Notes under the pieces: generated by a model
Databases searched by the model: none
Told to the model about the DNA's origin: nothing
Seen by the model: only the letters and a program-made list of their open reading frames with translations
In this document: in pieces, positions 10,669 through 20,678 of the stretch
How the letters are laid out: each line of letters opens with the position of its first letter
Position numbering within the stretch: the stretch's first letter is position 1
Position numbers and translations under genes: made by a program
Source of the DNA: Pseudomonas sp. CCI4.2
Lineage (GTDB): Bacteria; Pseudomonadota; Gammaproteobacteria; Pseudomonadales; Pseudomonadaceae
Reading direction: 5' to 3'
Assembly (NCBI RefSeq): GCF_034350045.1
Contig: NZ_CP133781.1
Span: 3,706,501 to 3,770,500 of the forward strand
Length of the DNA: 64,000 bases

Positions 10669-10745
10669 CGGGGCGTAGCGCAGTCCGGTAGCGCACTAGC
10701 ATGGGGTGCTAGGGGTCGAGTGTTCGAATCACTCCGTCCCGACCA
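10669..10745 (+). tRNA. tRNA-Pro(GGG)
   Basis: 77 nt including an encoded CCA. The acceptor stem CGGGGCG pairs with CGTCCCG (one G-T). The anticodon stem CTAGC/GCTAG closes loop ATGGGGT, giving anticodon GGG. The T-arm is GAGTG TTCGAAT CACTC. It sits downstream of the MerR gene with its own terminator at 10762. Confidence 0.97.
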
Positions 10746-10761
10746 TATTTTTCAATGACTT

Positions 10762-10790
10762 AGCTCAATGTTCACAGCATTGGGCTTTTT
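10762..10790 (+). terminator. Terminator after tRNA-Pro
   Basis: Stem AGCTCAATG / TTCACAG / CATTGGGCT followed by TTTTT. Confidence 0.85.
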
Positions 10791-10849
10791 CATGTGCGTG
10801 AGTATTGCGTCATCCGTCGACTTCTAAAGCCTTCTCCTTCGCAATTTTC

Positions 10850-11755
10850 CTATTCACCCTCCAAAAAAAACACCCCCTCCATCATCCTCACACATTCCCC
10901 TCCAAGCCTGACGAACGCGCCTTTCGCGGTTGTTTGGACCGCCGTGCGCAGCAGGCTGGGTCGGCCAATATCTGTACCTTGGGCAATCATCAACTCCAGA
11001 TCGTCCACGCCTTGAACCTTGGACAGCAATGCGGCGAGTGCGGCTGCTGCGCCCCCAGTTGCGGGGTCCTCTGTCATTCGAATGGTAAACATCCGGGCTT
11101 CTATTTCGCAGGCTGACGCCGAGTCCTGAACTGCTCGCGTGTAGGCATAAACAGCAGTAGCGCCATCTAAGGGGAACAGCGATTTGAACGCACTCAGGTT
11201 GGGTACACAGGCTCGCAACGCATTTCTCGACATCAGTTCCATGATCAAGAACGGCATGCCGACTGACGCGATTTGAGGGGTGTGGATGTGAGTCAGGACA
11301 TCGTTCACGCTGAGCGACAAGCACAGCGCGGCATTTTGTGCAGATACGGTTGAAAGCGATATGAATGGCGTCGGAGTGACAAGCTCAGCCCCGACGACGT
11401 TGTTGCCTTGTCTGAGAAACCTAAGGGGCACTTCACCTGCGATTTGTTCAAGAGTGATGCTGTCCGGCAACGAACGCCCCTCTTTTTCCGCCTGATGTGC
11501 CAGCACATACGCGGTGCCTATATTCGGATGGCCCGCGAAGGGCATTTCCCGAACCGGGGTGAAAATTCTGATACGCGCCGTATTTTTTGCGGCTGTAGGC
11601 GGCAGCACAAAAGTGGTTTCCGCGTAGTTGAATTCGGCAGCAACGGTTTGCATTTGGCGCGTGGACAACCCCTCAGCGTCCAACACCACTGCGAGTGGAT
11701 TGCCATGGAACCGCGTATCCGTAAATACATCTGCGGTCACGTAACGACGATTCAT
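10850..11755 (-). CDS. PhzF family isomerase/epimerase
   Basis: 301 aa, full length. The PhzF fold (two diaminopimelate-epimerase-like halves) is shown by YVTADVFTDTRFHGNPLAVVLDA at the N-terminus, NYAETTFVLPP with the catalytic Glu46, FAGHPNIGTA, and the second-half block EDPATGGAAAALAALL. No phenazine genes are nearby, so it is more likely one of the many uncharacterised PhzF-like enzymes than true PhzF. It stands alone on the minus strand with the dead nitrilase divergent from it. Confidence 0.9.
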   Translation of the reverse strand: MNRRYVTADVFTDTRFHGNPLAVVLDAEGLSTRQMQTVAAEFNYAETTFVLPPTAAKNTARIRIFTPVREMPFAGHPNIGTAYVLAHQAEKEGRSLPDSITLEQIAGEVPLRFLRQGNNVVGAELVTPTPFISLSTVSAQNAALCLSLSVNDVLTHIHTPQIASVGMPFLIMELMSRNALRACVPNLSAFKSLFPLDGATAVYAYTRAVQDSASACEIEARMFTIRMTEDPATGGAAAALAALLSKVQGVDDLELMIAQGTDIGRPSLLRTAVQTTAKGAFVRLGGECVRMMEGVFFLEGE

Positions 11756-11792
11756 CGACTGTTCCTTTTTTTGTATGTTGATCTAAATCCTA

Positions 11793-12349
11793 TTGTGTTG
11801 TGCGCCAGGGATCAACAAAGGCACTGTTGTAAAGGTCGTCGCCAAGATTCTTGAACTCGGTGAAAAGGGCGTTCAGTTCGCCGTTTTCCCGGAAACCATC
11901 GTTGCGTACTACCCGTACTTCTCTTTCGTGCAGACGCCGTTTGAAATAGGCTCTGAGCACTACAGGTTGCTGGACCAAGCCGTAGTCGTGCCGTCCGCCC
12001 CTACGGATGATCGTTCGCCGGCGACCTGTTCACCCGTCAAATGGAAGTCAGCATCCGGTTGCGCCATCGGTCCAATCTCCGGGTGTTGCTACACCACGAT
12101 CATCGACCCACAAGGCGAAGTTGTCGGTTCGATAACCGAGGGCGAAGGTGAGGTGATCGCGGACATCGACTTTTTTGAAATTGAAAACGCAAACGCCAGA
12201 TGGATAGTCGCGGTCACTACAGCCGTCCGCAAATGTTAAGCCTGAACATTGATCGCACGTCTCATCGTCATGTTCATGAACGCAACGATCAGCCGAAAAT
12301 TGCTGCACCTAAAATGCTGACTGAAGAAACCGCTAACCCCGTAATTTAA
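11793..12349 (+). pseudogene. Remnant of a nitrilase (carbon-nitrogen hydrolase)
   Basis: Reads as the start of an aliphatic nitrilase (KVVAKILELGEKGVQFAVFPET, with the catalytic Glu in FPET; then YYPYFSFVQTPFEIGSEHYRLLDQ). It then jumps from ..VPSAPTD to the C-terminal part (GCAIGPISGCCYTTIIDPQGE..GEGEVIADIDF). The middle of roughly 190 residues, with the catalytic Lys and Cys, is gone. After 12197 the reading shifts frame: another frame continues [20 protein letters not shown] to a stop at 12347-12349. It has an internal deletion plus a frameshift and is certainly inactive. No clean start remains. Confidence 0.88.
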
Positions 12350-12449
12350 CTGGGCACTTATGCTGTTTTTGCACGTGAACCAAGGCGAAATCGTTCCGCG
12401 TTATCGACAGCTTTCCGTGCAAAAACCAGTAGCCGTTCTACACTCAGCC

Positions 12450-13184
12450 TTACCTATCCCAATGATGCTTTCGCAACTGCCGCGCGATGATCGGCAGTAT
12501 CCGGTAGGCATCGACTGCGTAACGTCCGGCCAAACGCTTGGGCTCGGTGCACATCCGATGCAACCATTCCAACGACAACCGTTGTACCCAATTCGGTGCA
12601 CGTTTGACTTTGCCAGACAAGAACGTCAGCGACGCACCCACGCACAATCCAAAGCCCATGGCACCGCCCCGCGCCAGCACTTCAGCGGCAACTATTTCCT
12701 GGCGAGGCGAGCCAACGGACAACACCGTCATATGCGCTTCGTGGTGTCGGATGAAGGCCACGCAGCGCTCGACTTCGAGCGGATCATCAATAAAGCCCAT
12801 GGGCGGGTTGAAGTGATAAAACGTGATCGACGGGTACTTGATTTTCAGTGTCGCAATAACGTCGTCTTCGCAGCCGAGCACCGTGACCGTCCAACGTCGA
12901 TCCTGCGCGATGGACATCATCGATCGGGTGAGTGTGCTGCCGGGGATCGGCTCGGCAACTTCAGCTTTGAAACGTCGCAATAACGGAAACAAAACGCGGC
13001 TGTCACAGATTCGATGCCTGGCATGCTGGTACGCATCGCGAAACCGCTCGTCATGATCGAGCAGCACGATGTGGTTGACGTTGGCGGTCACCATATAACT
13101 GAAAGGTGCGCGACTCAGGATGATTAGCTCTTCGATGAGTTGTTGCCGTTGTCCGTGATAGAACTCAATTCCAAACACGTTCAT
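12450..13184 (-). CDS. WecG/TagA/CpsF family glycosyltransferase
   Basis: 244 aa from ATG 13184, preceded by GGAG. A longer start at 13226 would overlap the divergent cellulase gene. Family GT26 enzymes transfer an N-acetyl-mannosaminuronate-type or similar sugar to a lipid-linked acceptor at the inner membrane. Signature: VTANVNHIVLLDHDERFRDAYQ near the start, then PMGFIDD and SVGSPRQEIVAAEVL. The C-terminus is basic and amphipathic (LAGRYAVDAYRILPIIARQLRKHH), as in family members that sit on the membrane. It is the last minus-strand gene of the exopolysaccharide cluster. Confidence 0.88.
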   Translation of the reverse strand: MNVFGIEFYHGQRQQLIEELIILSRAPFSYMVTANVNHIVLLDHDERFRDAYQHARHRICDSRVLFPLLRRFKAEVAEPIPGSTLTRSMMSIAQDRRWTVTVLGCEDDVIATLKIKYPSITFYHFNPPMGFIDDPLEVERCVAFIRHHEAHMTVLSVGSPRQEIVAAEVLARGGAMGFGLCVGASLTFLSGKVKRAPNWVQRLSLEWLHRMCTEPKRLAGRYAVDAYRILPIIARQLRKHHWDR

Positions 13185-13198
13185 AGGATGGCTCCTTA

Positions 13199-14275
13199 AT
13201 GAAAAGTCAGGCACACCGTCATTCATCGCCGACGATGGGCGCTGTAACGGCTTTTGCGCTGATGTGGACTCTTGTTCACGGGGCGCTTGCGCGTGCCGAG
13301 ACGGCCTCGCTGCCCATGGTGTTAATCAATGTTTCGGGGGCCGAGTTTGCGGACGGGGTGTGGCCTGGAAAAAACGGCACCAACTATTCTTTCCCTTCTG
13401 AGGGGTTCTTCGCCCATTGGAAAGCCAAGGGCATTCGCAGGGTGCGCTTCCCGGTGAAATGGGAGCGCCTGCAACCTACTCTGGGCGGCGAGTTGGACGG
13501 CACTTATGCCAGTTTGATTGACCGAATGCTTGACCAGGCCGGCCAGCAGGGCGTGGACGTCATTCTTGATGTGCATAATTCCGCGCGTTACAAAAACCAG
13601 GTCATCGGTGGGCCCGTGGTCACTGTCGACCACTATCGACAATTGATGCAGCACATCGCCCAGCGCTGGCATTCCAATCCGGCGCTGTATGCGTATGACC
13701 TGATGAACGAGCCCCACGATGAGTCCGACGCGATTTGGCCTGAAGCGGCGCAGGCGGGCATTGATGCTATTCGCACGGTGGACCCACGGCGATTGATCAT
13801 TGTTGAAGGCCGATCATGGTCCAGCGCCTCACGCTGGCCGCAATACAACGATGAATTACTGGCACTGAAAGACCCGGCCAATCACCTAGTGTTCTCGGCG
13901 CATTTGTACATGGACGAAGACGCAGGCGGTGACTACAAAAAGCGCAAAGACCCGCACATCGACCCCGATGTCGGGGTCAAGCGGGTCAAACCCTTTATTG
14001 CGTGGCTGCAAAAGAATGGCCGTCGTGGCCAGATTGGCGAAATGGGCATTCCCGACGATGACCCGCGCTGGCTCGAGGCGACGGATCGCTTGCTCGGCTT
14101 CCTGCGTAGCCAGTGCGTGCCAGTGGCCTATTGGTCAGCGGGCGAGGCATGGGGTGAATACAGGCTGGCCGTCGAGCCAATAAATGGCCGCGACCGCCCG
14201 CAATGGCCGGTGCTCGCCAAATACCTTGAAGCCCCGAAGTGTACTGATTACGGTCCTGCCCCAAACCCTCTGTAG
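13199..14275 (+). CDS. Secreted GH5-family cellulase/endoglycanase
   Basis: 358 aa. An N-terminal signal peptide (about residues 1-33, ending ALARA) precedes a GH5 (cellulase A) barrel: RRVRFPVKWERLQP, VDVILDVHNSARY, catalytic acid/base Glu171 in YDLMNEPH, HLYMDED, and nucleophile Glu281 in QIGEMGIP. It is the only plus-strand gene inside the minus-strand exopolysaccharide cluster. In such clusters a periplasmic or secreted glycanase often trims or releases the polymer; that role is inferred. Its start is only 14 bp from the start of the divergent WecG gene. Confidence 0.88.
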   Translation: MKSQAHRHSSPTMGAVTAFALMWTLVHGALARAETASLPMVLINVSGAEFADGVWPGKNGTNYSFPSEGFFAHWKAKGIRRVRFPVKWERLQPTLGGELDGTYASLIDRMLDQAGQQGVDVILDVHNSARYKNQVIGGPVVTVDHYRQLMQHIAQRWHSNPALYAYDLMNEPHDESDAIWPEAAQAGIDAIRTVDPRRLIIVEGRSWSSASRWPQYNDELLALKDPANHLVFSAHLYMDEDAGGDYKKRKDPHIDPDVGVKRVKPFIAWLQKNGRRGQIGEMGIPDDDPRWLEATDRLLGFLRSQCVPVAYWSAGEAWGEYRLAVEPINGRDRPQWPVLAKYLEAPKCTDYGPAPNPL

Positions 14276-14299
14276 ATTCGGTCCCACAGGGAACCGACT

Positions 14300-15559
14300 T
14301 CATGGGCTTATAGGTTGCCACGCAGGAGAAGTCTCTACCCGCTCCTGCGCCACGGATACCTGGGCAAAGTAAACGAAACCGGCAATCGCCAACCCCGCCA
14401 TCTCGCCGCCATACATGATCGATGCCGAGAGAAAGAAGTTAATGCAGTTGAACGCGAAGTCCAGTTGCAATGCACTCAATAGATCAGCTTTGTTGCGGCA
14501 TTGACGCATGATTCGCCAATAGCCGATGTAGTAAATCAACGCAATGATCGGTGCGAGGAAACCATAGCGGTAGTACACACCCAACAGGCCCACATCGGAC
14601 AGGTAGAAGTACGAGCTGTAGATCCGTGCAAAGCCGTTCTGCCATTGCAACGACAAGGCGCCCATGCCCATGTAAAAGTTCTGAGCTACTTCCCCAAGCA
14701 CGATGTGCGCCGTGGTGCTGCGCACGCCGCCGTCACTGGTTGCTTCCGCTAACAGCGCGTTGAATTTGGCATATTGTTCGGTAAAAAAGGCCTCCGGCAG
14801 GATCAAATAGGCCACCAGTAAAATCCCGATCACTGCGATGCCCACTTTGAGCAGCACGCCCCACTGGCTTCGGAAAATCCACACCCCCGCCAACGCCCAA
14901 ATCACCATGGTGTTGCGAGTCTGAATAACCAACCACAAGTAAGAGACAAACAGCAGCAGTAACAACACCGTCATCAGCGAGAAGCGGCGTTTGAGGCGGT
15001 ACATCAACATAAAGGCACAGGCGCTGACGTAAGGCGCGCCGATGCCGAACCGATTGGGCCGCAGAGGATCAAGCCCATAGTCTTTCTCGTCGACCGTAAA
15101 GGCAAAGTCGTTATTCTCTGGAATCACACCGACGTAATACAGATAACCGACGACGACACACGCCAACCCGCAGCACAAAAAGAACCGTTCCAGTTCTTCC
15201 TGAGTAGGCCGGGCCTTGATCATCAAATACAAGGCCGGGAAGAACAGCAGGTAGAGAAAACTGCGACGCTCTTCGAGTAAGCCAAAGATCAGGGGCTGCC
15301 CGAACTTGATGTTGGCCAGCAGTGCCGATAAGGCCGGTAACAGCAATCCGAAACACAACACCCATAAACTGGCCCGCGACTGTTGTGCGCGTTTCCAGAT
15401 CACGAGCAGGATAAAGGCGGACGCCACAATGGCGACGATAAATACCTCACGCAAATAGGGCACCCCGGCTTTCTTGTTCTCGGTCAAAAACAAACACGCC
15501 GAGTTCAGAAACAGCAGCATGAATAAGAGGGTTCGGTAGGAGAACAGCGTCCGGATCAC
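14300..15559 (-). CDS. O-antigen ligase/Wzy-like polymerase, multipass membrane protein
   Basis: 419 aa with about ten hydrophobic segments, from LLFMLLFLNSACLFL at the N-terminus to FVYFAQVSVAQ near the C-terminus. It has a large periplasmic-type loop (residues about 245-310, ILPEAFFTEQYAKFNALLAEATSDGGVRSTTAHI), the usual shape of Wzy and WaaL proteins. In this cluster, with a Wzx flippase and a Wzc regulator, the polymerase role is most likely. Such proteins have low sequence similarity, so polymerase versus ligase is inferred from context. Confidence 0.8.
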   Translation of the reverse strand: MIRTLFSYRTLLFMLLFLNSACLFLTENKKAGVPYLREVFIVAIVASAFILLVIWKRAQQSRASLWVLCFGLLLPALSALLANIKFGQPLIFGLLEERRSFLYLLFFPALYLMIKARPTQEELERFFLCCGLACVVVGYLYYVGVIPENNDFAFTVDEKDYGLDPLRPNRFGIGAPYVSACAFMLMYRLKRRFSLMTVLLLLLFVSYLWLVIQTRNTMVIWALAGVWIFRSQWGVLLKVGIAVIGILLVAYLILPEAFFTEQYAKFNALLAEATSDGGVRSTTAHIVLGEVAQNFYMGMGALSLQWQNGFARIYSSYFYLSDVGLLGVYYRYGFLAPIIALIYYIGYWRIMRQCRNKADLLSALQLDFAFNCINFFLSASIMYGGEMAGLAIAGFVYFAQVSVAQERVETSPAWQPISP

Positions 15560-15611
15560 AGCCTTATACCTTCGTGGATAAACCCGTGGGGGAGGGGCCG
15601 GGTATTCATCA

Positions 15612-16553
15612 TCAGCGCCAGGAAAAAGTCAGTCCTTCGCTGATGCCCTTTAGGCCATAGTGAATATTTTTCAGGCTTCCACGGTTTTGCAGCACCGTGA
15701 TTGATGCCAGCGCCAGCGATGACACAATGCAACAGGTCATGGAATGGAATTTGCGGTTATACATAATCGCGGCGCGGTTTCGATAAAAGTGAAAAAGGTG
15801 GCTCTTACCCTGAGTGCTACCACTGTCTGCGTGACGCGCAAAACTGCGCAGTGACACCTGACAACCAATGCCTTCTACCGCTGCCCGGCGTTGCCAGTCG
15901 ACTTCTTCGCTATACATGAAATAACGCTCGTCCATGAGCCCCACGCGCTGAACAACCTCGCGCGCGACCATCATCGACGCCCCCATTAAATAGTCCGGCG
16001 TGGGTAATAAGGCCTGTTCCAGTCGCGAGCGATCCAAATTCTTACCGATCAACTTAGTCTTGCCCAACCACGGATACACCGTTCCCCCGCCCACACATTG
16101 AACACTGTTCGGGTTGTCGGCATAGACCAACACCGAAGCACTAAACCCACACGACGGGTTACTTTTCATCGTCTCAAGCAGCGCTTCAAGTGCGCCTGCT
16201 TCTACCGTGACGTCGTTGTTCAAGACCCAGAAGTAGTCATAACCGGCTCGATACGCGTAATCAATGCCAACGTTATTGCCGCCTGCATACCCCGCGTTAC
16301 GGTTGTTCTTGATCAGGCAGCGTGAATAGGTGCGGTCGAGGTGTTTGATTTCTTCTTGAGTGGTAATCAGCGCCCGTTGAGGATCTTGCCCGGTCATATA
16401 GGCCACCAGCTTTTGATAGTCTTCGGGCTGCGAATCGTTGTCGATGATGACGATGGGAATCGAACTGCAGGCCTCTAGAGACTGGACGCACCTTAGGGTC
16501 TGCTCAGCGCCGTTCCAGTTGAGAACAATAGCGCACACGGTGTTAATGTTCAT
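15612..16553 (-). CDS. Family 2 glycosyltransferase
   Basis: 313 aa from ATG 16553 (MNINTVCAIVLNWNGAEQTLRCVQSL), 10 nt after gmd; the upstream extension overlaps gmd and is not used. GT-A fold: NWNGAEQT, VIIDNDSQ, NAGYAGGNNVGIDYA, and the metal-binding region WVLNNDVTVE. It resembles rhamnosyltransferase-type enzymes of polysaccharide clusters. A hydrophobic stretch near the C-terminus (CCIVSSLALASITVL) may anchor it. It probably adds the deoxysugar made through Gmd; the donor is inferred. Confidence 0.9.
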   Translation of the reverse strand: MNINTVCAIVLNWNGAEQTLRCVQSLEACSSIPIVIIDNDSQPEDYQKLVAYMTGQDPQRALITTQEEIKHLDRTYSRCLIKNNRNAGYAGGNNVGIDYAYRAGYDYFWVLNNDVTVEAGALEALLETMKSNPSCGFSASVLVYADNPNSVQCVGGGTVYPWLGKTKLIGKNLDRSRLEQALLPTPDYLMGASMMVAREVVQRVGLMDERYFMYSEEVDWQRRAAVEGIGCQVSLRSFARHADSGSTQGKSHLFHFYRNRAAIMYNRKFHSMTCCIVSSLALASITVLQNRGSLKNIHYGLKGISEGLTFSWR

Positions 16554-16563
16554 GGTGAATGCC

Positions 16564-17661
16564 TCAAAGACCGGAGTTCTTGAGCATGACAGTACGCCTG
16601 GCGGCATTGAGGTCCTCATGCATCATCTCGGCGCACATTTCTTGAGCGCTGATCTCTGGAACCCAACCCAACTTGATTGCGGCTTTTGTTGCGTCGCCCA
16701 ATAACGACTCGACTTCGGCCGGACGGAAATACCGTGCATCAACGCGTACGATCACATCGCCGACGTCTATCGCCGGCGCCAGGTCGCCCTCAATCGTTAC
16801 CACGATGGCGTGTTCGTCCACGCCTTCGCCCTCAAAGCGCAGACGAACACCCATAGCCGCAGCCGACCAAGTAATGAATTCGCGAACCGAATGCTGCACG
16901 CCAGTGGCGATCACGAAATCTTCCGGTTGCTCCTGCTGCAGCATCATCCACTGCATGCGCACGTAGTCCTTGGCATGCCCCCAGTCACGCATTGAATTCA
17001 GGTTGCCCAAGGTCAGGCAGGCTTGCAGGCCGAACGCAATATTGGCCAGGCCAAGGGTGATTTTCCGGGTGACGAAGGTCTCTCCGCGCCGGGGGGACTC
17101 GTGATTGAACAAAATTCCGTTGCACGCATACATGCCATAGGATTCGCGGTAATTGATCGTGATCCAGTAGCCATAAAGCTTGGCCACGGCGTAGGGCGAA
17201 CGTGGATGGAACGGGGTGGACTCAGTTTGCGGCACTTGCTGCGCCAAGCCGTACAGTTCGGAAGTGGACGCTTGATAGAAGCGGGTTGTGTGTTCAAGCC
17301 CTAGCTCGCGGATCGCCGTCAACAGTCGCATCGTGCCCATGCCGTCGATATCGGAGGTGTATTCCGGCAATTCGAAACTGACGCCAACGTGCGACTGGGC
17401 GGCAAGGTTATACACCTCGTCGGGCTGCACGTGGTTCATGATTCGAATCACACTGGACGTGTCGCTGAGGTCGCCGTCGTGCAGGAAAAACCGATCAACC
17501 AACTCCGGATTTCGATGCAAGTGATCAATGCGCTGAATGTTGGAGAACGAGGTGCGGCGCTTGATGCCATGCACCTCGTAGTCTTTCTCTAACAACAACT
17601 CAGCCAGGTAAGAGCCGTCCTGACCGGTGATGCCCGTGATCAATGCGCGCTTTCTTTCCAT
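16564..17661 (-). CDS. gmd: GDP-mannose 4,6-dehydratase
   Basis: 365 aa, full length. Converts GDP-D-mannose to GDP-4-keto-6-deoxymannose, the precursor of GDP-rhamnose or GDP-fucose. It is an extended SDR with NADP motif [27 protein letters not shown] and catalytic parts STSELYG and [10 protein letters not shown], plus [16 protein letters not shown]. No rmd or fcl follows in this cluster, so the reductase must be elsewhere or the keto sugar is used by another enzyme. Confidence 0.95.
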   Translation of the reverse strand: MERKRALITGITGQDGSYLAELLLEKDYEVHGIKRRTSFSNIQRIDHLHRNPELVDRFFLHDGDLSDTSSVIRIMNHVQPDEVYNLAAQSHVGVSFELPEYTSDIDGMGTMRLLTAIRELGLEHTTRFYQASTSELYGLAQQVPQTESTPFHPRSPYAVAKLYGYWITINYRESYGMYACNGILFNHESPRRGETFVTRKITLGLANIAFGLQACLTLGNLNSMRDWGHAKDYVRMQWMMLQQEQPEDFVIATGVQHSVREFITWSAAAMGVRLRFEGEGVDEHAIVVTIEGDLAPAIDVGDVIVRVDARYFRPAEVESLLGDATKAAIKLGWVPEISAQEMCAEMMHEDLNAARRTVMLKNSGL

Positions 17662-17756
17662 GTCATTAATACCTGCTCAGTCACGTGTTGAGGGGAACTG
17701 ATAACGTGTCGAACACCGAGGGGATCGACACACCGCCGATGCGGAAATACGAGTGT

Positions 17757-19118
17757 TCAGGCGATTTGGCGGCGATACCCGCGATGCCCCTCAAACAGCA
17801 CAATGGCGATCATCGACAGGTTGATGACGACGTTCGCGGCGGCAAACGCCATGACCACCGCCAGCGCTTCTTTAAAGAACAACGCGCCGGTAAACACCGC
17901 TGAAATTCGAAGGCTGGTGCTGACGATCTCGAACACCAAAAAGCGCTTCTGCAACGACAACGCGGGAATGGCTACCTGACAAGGACCACCGATAAACCCT
18001 GCAAATTCGGACAGCGCCAGCCAACGCGCGTACTCGCCGGCGGGTTCCCATTGCGCACCAAACGCCAAGCCAAACAGCCACGGCCCGGCGATAGCCAAGG
18101 TGGCGAAGGGCACCAACCCGGCCAGCGCCATGCCTGCCACTCCTCGTGCCAACAAGCGGGTCACCGGTTCGTGGGCGTGGGTCGCCTGAGTGATGCGCGG
18201 GTAATAAACGCTGCCCACGGCCTTGCCAATAAAATTACTCGGCATCGCCAGCACTTGCAGGCACAACGCAAAGAAGCCTGCGGGCACTGCGCCGAAAGCA
18301 GACGCCAGGACCAGCGTCGGCATGTGCACCGACAGCGCATTGATCAATACTTGTGGCGCGCGGTAAACCGGGAAGTCTCGGTAGTCCAATGCCAGTTGCC
18401 GCAGGCTTTTGCGCTGTCCGACGTCCGACGGGTGGGCATTTGACAAAGGGATCTGATCGCCACCCAAACGGATGCCGATCAGTAACAGAGAACTGTGAAT
18501 GACGTAGTAAAGCGCGCTGGTCACCACCAGCACCGGGGCCGACGACTGGATCAAGCCCGCGAGGCTGCGGGTAGCGTTGTAGAGCAGGGCATGAAGGGTC
18601 GCAGCTCGGGCTGTCAGGCTGAAACGCTGGGTTCGGTAAAGCCACTGTTGCGTGATCTCCAGCACCGCGGAACTGAACATGACGATGGGAAGCAGCATCA
18701 GGTACGGGGTCAGGATGTCGATGCCCAGTGACGCGGCGAACTGCGCGCCGTAGCCATAAAGCAACAGAGCCGACGCCGCGCAAACCGTGGCCGCTATCAG
18801 CAGCGACAACCGGATTAATCCTCGGGCATCGTCGTCGCGTACGGGAAGCACAATTGCCATGGGGTAAGTCAATGCGCACCACGGAATCAGAATAATGATC
18901 AGGCTCTGGAAGGTCCCGACTACCCCGAATGCGTCCGGACCATAGATGCGCATGATCACGGGAATCAGCGCCAAGTTGATTGCTTGGGCTCCCGCGCTGC
19001 CGGAAATGGTCGTCAGAATGTTGCGCACCAGGCGGCCCCGGTAAAACTGCTGCAGCCCGGCGCGCCATCCTACCCTGCGTGATTGCGGTGCCGAGGCGCT
19101 TAATTGGGGGTCTATCAT
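17757..19118 (-). CDS. Wzx-type polysaccharide flippase
   Basis: 453 aa from ATG 19118, preceded by GGAGAAGG; the 20 codons upstream in frame are probably untranslated. It has twelve or so membrane segments of the polysaccharide_synt/MATE-like type (ILTTISGSAGAQAINLALIPVIMRIYGPDAFGVVG at the N-terminus is typical). It would move lipid-linked repeat units across the inner membrane for a Wzy-like polymerase. It lies between the WcaJ-type initiator and gmd. Confidence 0.88.
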   Translation of the reverse strand: MIDPQLSASAPQSRRVGWRAGLQQFYRGRLVRNILTTISGSAGAQAINLALIPVIMRIYGPDAFGVVGTFQSLIIILIPWCALTYPMAIVLPVRDDDARGLIRLSLLIAATVCAASALLLYGYGAQFAASLGIDILTPYLMLLPIVMFSSAVLEITQQWLYRTQRFSLTARAATLHALLYNATRSLAGLIQSSAPVLVVTSALYYVIHSSLLLIGIRLGGDQIPLSNAHPSDVGQRKSLRQLALDYRDFPVYRAPQVLINALSVHMPTLVLASAFGAVPAGFFALCLQVLAMPSNFIGKAVGSVYYPRITQATHAHEPVTRLLARGVAGMALAGLVPFATLAIAGPWLFGLAFGAQWEPAGEYARWLALSEFAGFIGGPCQVAIPALSLQKRFLVFEIVSTSLRISAVFTGALFFKEALAVVMAFAAANVVINLSMIAIVLFEGHRGYRRQIA

Positions 19119-19212
19119 TACCTTCTCCGCGCCGGTCAAACGCTTCAAAACTACTCCGCGCGGGTGCGCAATAAACACCGTGTTCGCTCCTACAGGCTTT
19201 TACAGATACCGT

Positions 19213-20604
19213 TTAATAGATATTCCGCGAGAACAAGGTGAACGGCGTTTTGAGCAGAATTTTGATGTCCAGCCAAAGCGACCAGTGATTGATATATGCC
19301 AAGTCCTGTTCGACCCGGCGTTGCATTTTTTCCAGGGTCTCGGTCTCACCTCGATAGCCGTTGACTTGCGCCAATCCGGTGATGCCGGGTTTGATCCGGT
19401 GCCGGGCCATGTAGGCCAGAATTTTGTCGCCGTAATAGTTGTTGTGGGTGATCGCATGCGGGCGTGGACCTACCAGCGCCATTTCGCCGCGCAGTACGTT
19501 GATCAGTTGCGGCAGTTCGTCCATTGAGCTGCGCCGCAAAAACGCGCCGACACGGGTAACGCGTGGATCGCCTTGGGTCGCCTGTTTGACGGCCTCGTCA
19601 TCGTGCTGGCGCATGGAGCGAAACTTCCACACTTGAATCACGGTGCCGTTGCAGCCATGACGCGGCTGGCGGAAAAACACCGGGCCGGGGGACGACAGTT
19701 TCACGGCAATCGCTACGGCCAGCAGCACCGGGAACAAGATAATCAGCGTGATCAAGGCCACCACGCGATCAAATAATTCTTTGCCGAAGGCTGACGCCGG
19801 ATGAGAACTAAGTGGCGTTTCATTGAGGTAAATGGCGGGGAATTGTTCTATCTGCGAGAAGGAGGGATTAAGCAGTGTCATGCCGCTGAAGTCCGGCACC
19901 CAGACGACATCGACGTTCAGGTCGAGCAGCTCGCGGTACAGCGCCTCGATTCGAGCTGACTCACTCAGTGAGAGGGCGATATACACCCGCCGAACCTTAC
20001 CGCTTTTGACCAAATCGGTCAGCGTTGGCAATCCAACCAGAATGGGCAAATTAGCGTCGAGCTGCACGTCCTCGGCATGGGCGTCGGTCGATACTAGTCC
20101 CACAATTGGAACGCGCTTGCGCAGCCTTTTGGCCAGGGTATACGCCAGCACACTGGTGCCAATGATCACCGACGTGCGCTCGAAACGTAGCCGCCGCGCG
20201 TGCAGGTTCATCAGGCAGTGCAGCGGCACAAACGTGAAGGCCTGCGCCAAAAAACCCAGTAACGCGGCTTTCGCCAGCAACCGGTAGTCAAGGCCGGTGT
20301 AGACCTTGCACAACCGTAACATTCCAATCAAAGCGACCATCAGTACCGCCCAGCCAATCAGCAACCGCAACAGCCCCGAGCCATAGCCGAAGCGCTTGTG
20401 GTACACGTGCAACGCGCTGTAGATCGGCACCGAACACAGCACGCCGAGTACCACCAGCACCCGGTAGGACGGGGGGATATAGCCAAACGTGAAGAACACC
20501 AAGAGGCAAAAGGCGAGGCTGGACGCTCCCGTTGCGCAAAACCACTGGCTCCAGAACGTCAGGCCGCGCCGATTGACCGAAGGGTGTAGGCGTCGAGCAA
20601 TCAT
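19213..20604 (-). CDS. Undecaprenyl-phosphate glucose/galactose phosphotransferase (WcaJ/WbaP type)
   Basis: 463 aa from ATG 20604 (GGGAG upstream). It starts repeat-unit synthesis by moving a hexose-1-phosphate from a UDP-sugar to undecaprenyl phosphate. Four to five N-terminal membrane segments precede a CoA-binding-like middle domain ([18 protein letters not shown]). The C-terminal bacterial sugar transferase domain has [44 protein letters not shown] and [25 protein letters not shown]. It is the first dedicated sugar enzyme after wzc. Confidence 0.94.
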   Translation of the reverse strand: MIARRLHPSVNRRGLTFWSQWFCATGASSLAFCLLVFFTFGYIPPSYRVLVVLGVLCSVPIYSALHVYHKRFGYGSGLLRLLIGWAVLMVALIGMLRLCKVYTGLDYRLLAKAALLGFLAQAFTFVPLHCLMNLHARRLRFERTSVIIGTSVLAYTLAKRLRKRVPIVGLVSTDAHAEDVQLDANLPILVGLPTLTDLVKSGKVRRVYIALSLSESARIEALYRELLDLNVDVVWVPDFSGMTLLNPSFSQIEQFPAIYLNETPLSSHPASAFGKELFDRVVALITLIILFPVLLAVAIAVKLSSPGPVFFRQPRHGCNGTVIQVWKFRSMRQHDDEAVKQATQGDPRVTRVGAFLRRSSMDELPQLINVLRGEMALVGPRPHAITHNNYYGDKILAYMARHRIKPGITGLAQVNGYRGETETLEKMQRRVEQDLAYINHWSLWLDIKILLKTPFTLFSRNIY

Positions 20605-20678
20605 GCTCGTAGCTCCCAGTGATCGCCGCATGCCTGTAAATCCCCGCCCAGGCCGGTGCTATTGATTGCGGTAACGGT

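Noticed and set aside
10850..11755. PhzF protein as part of a phenazine cluster
   Set aside because: No phzA-E or phzG genes nearby; PhzF-like proteins are common outside phenazine pathways.
14278..14300. CGGTCCC/GGGAACCG hairpin after the cellulase gene as a terminator
   Set aside because: Imperfect short stem without T-run, reaching the end of the convergent gene; too weak to annotate.
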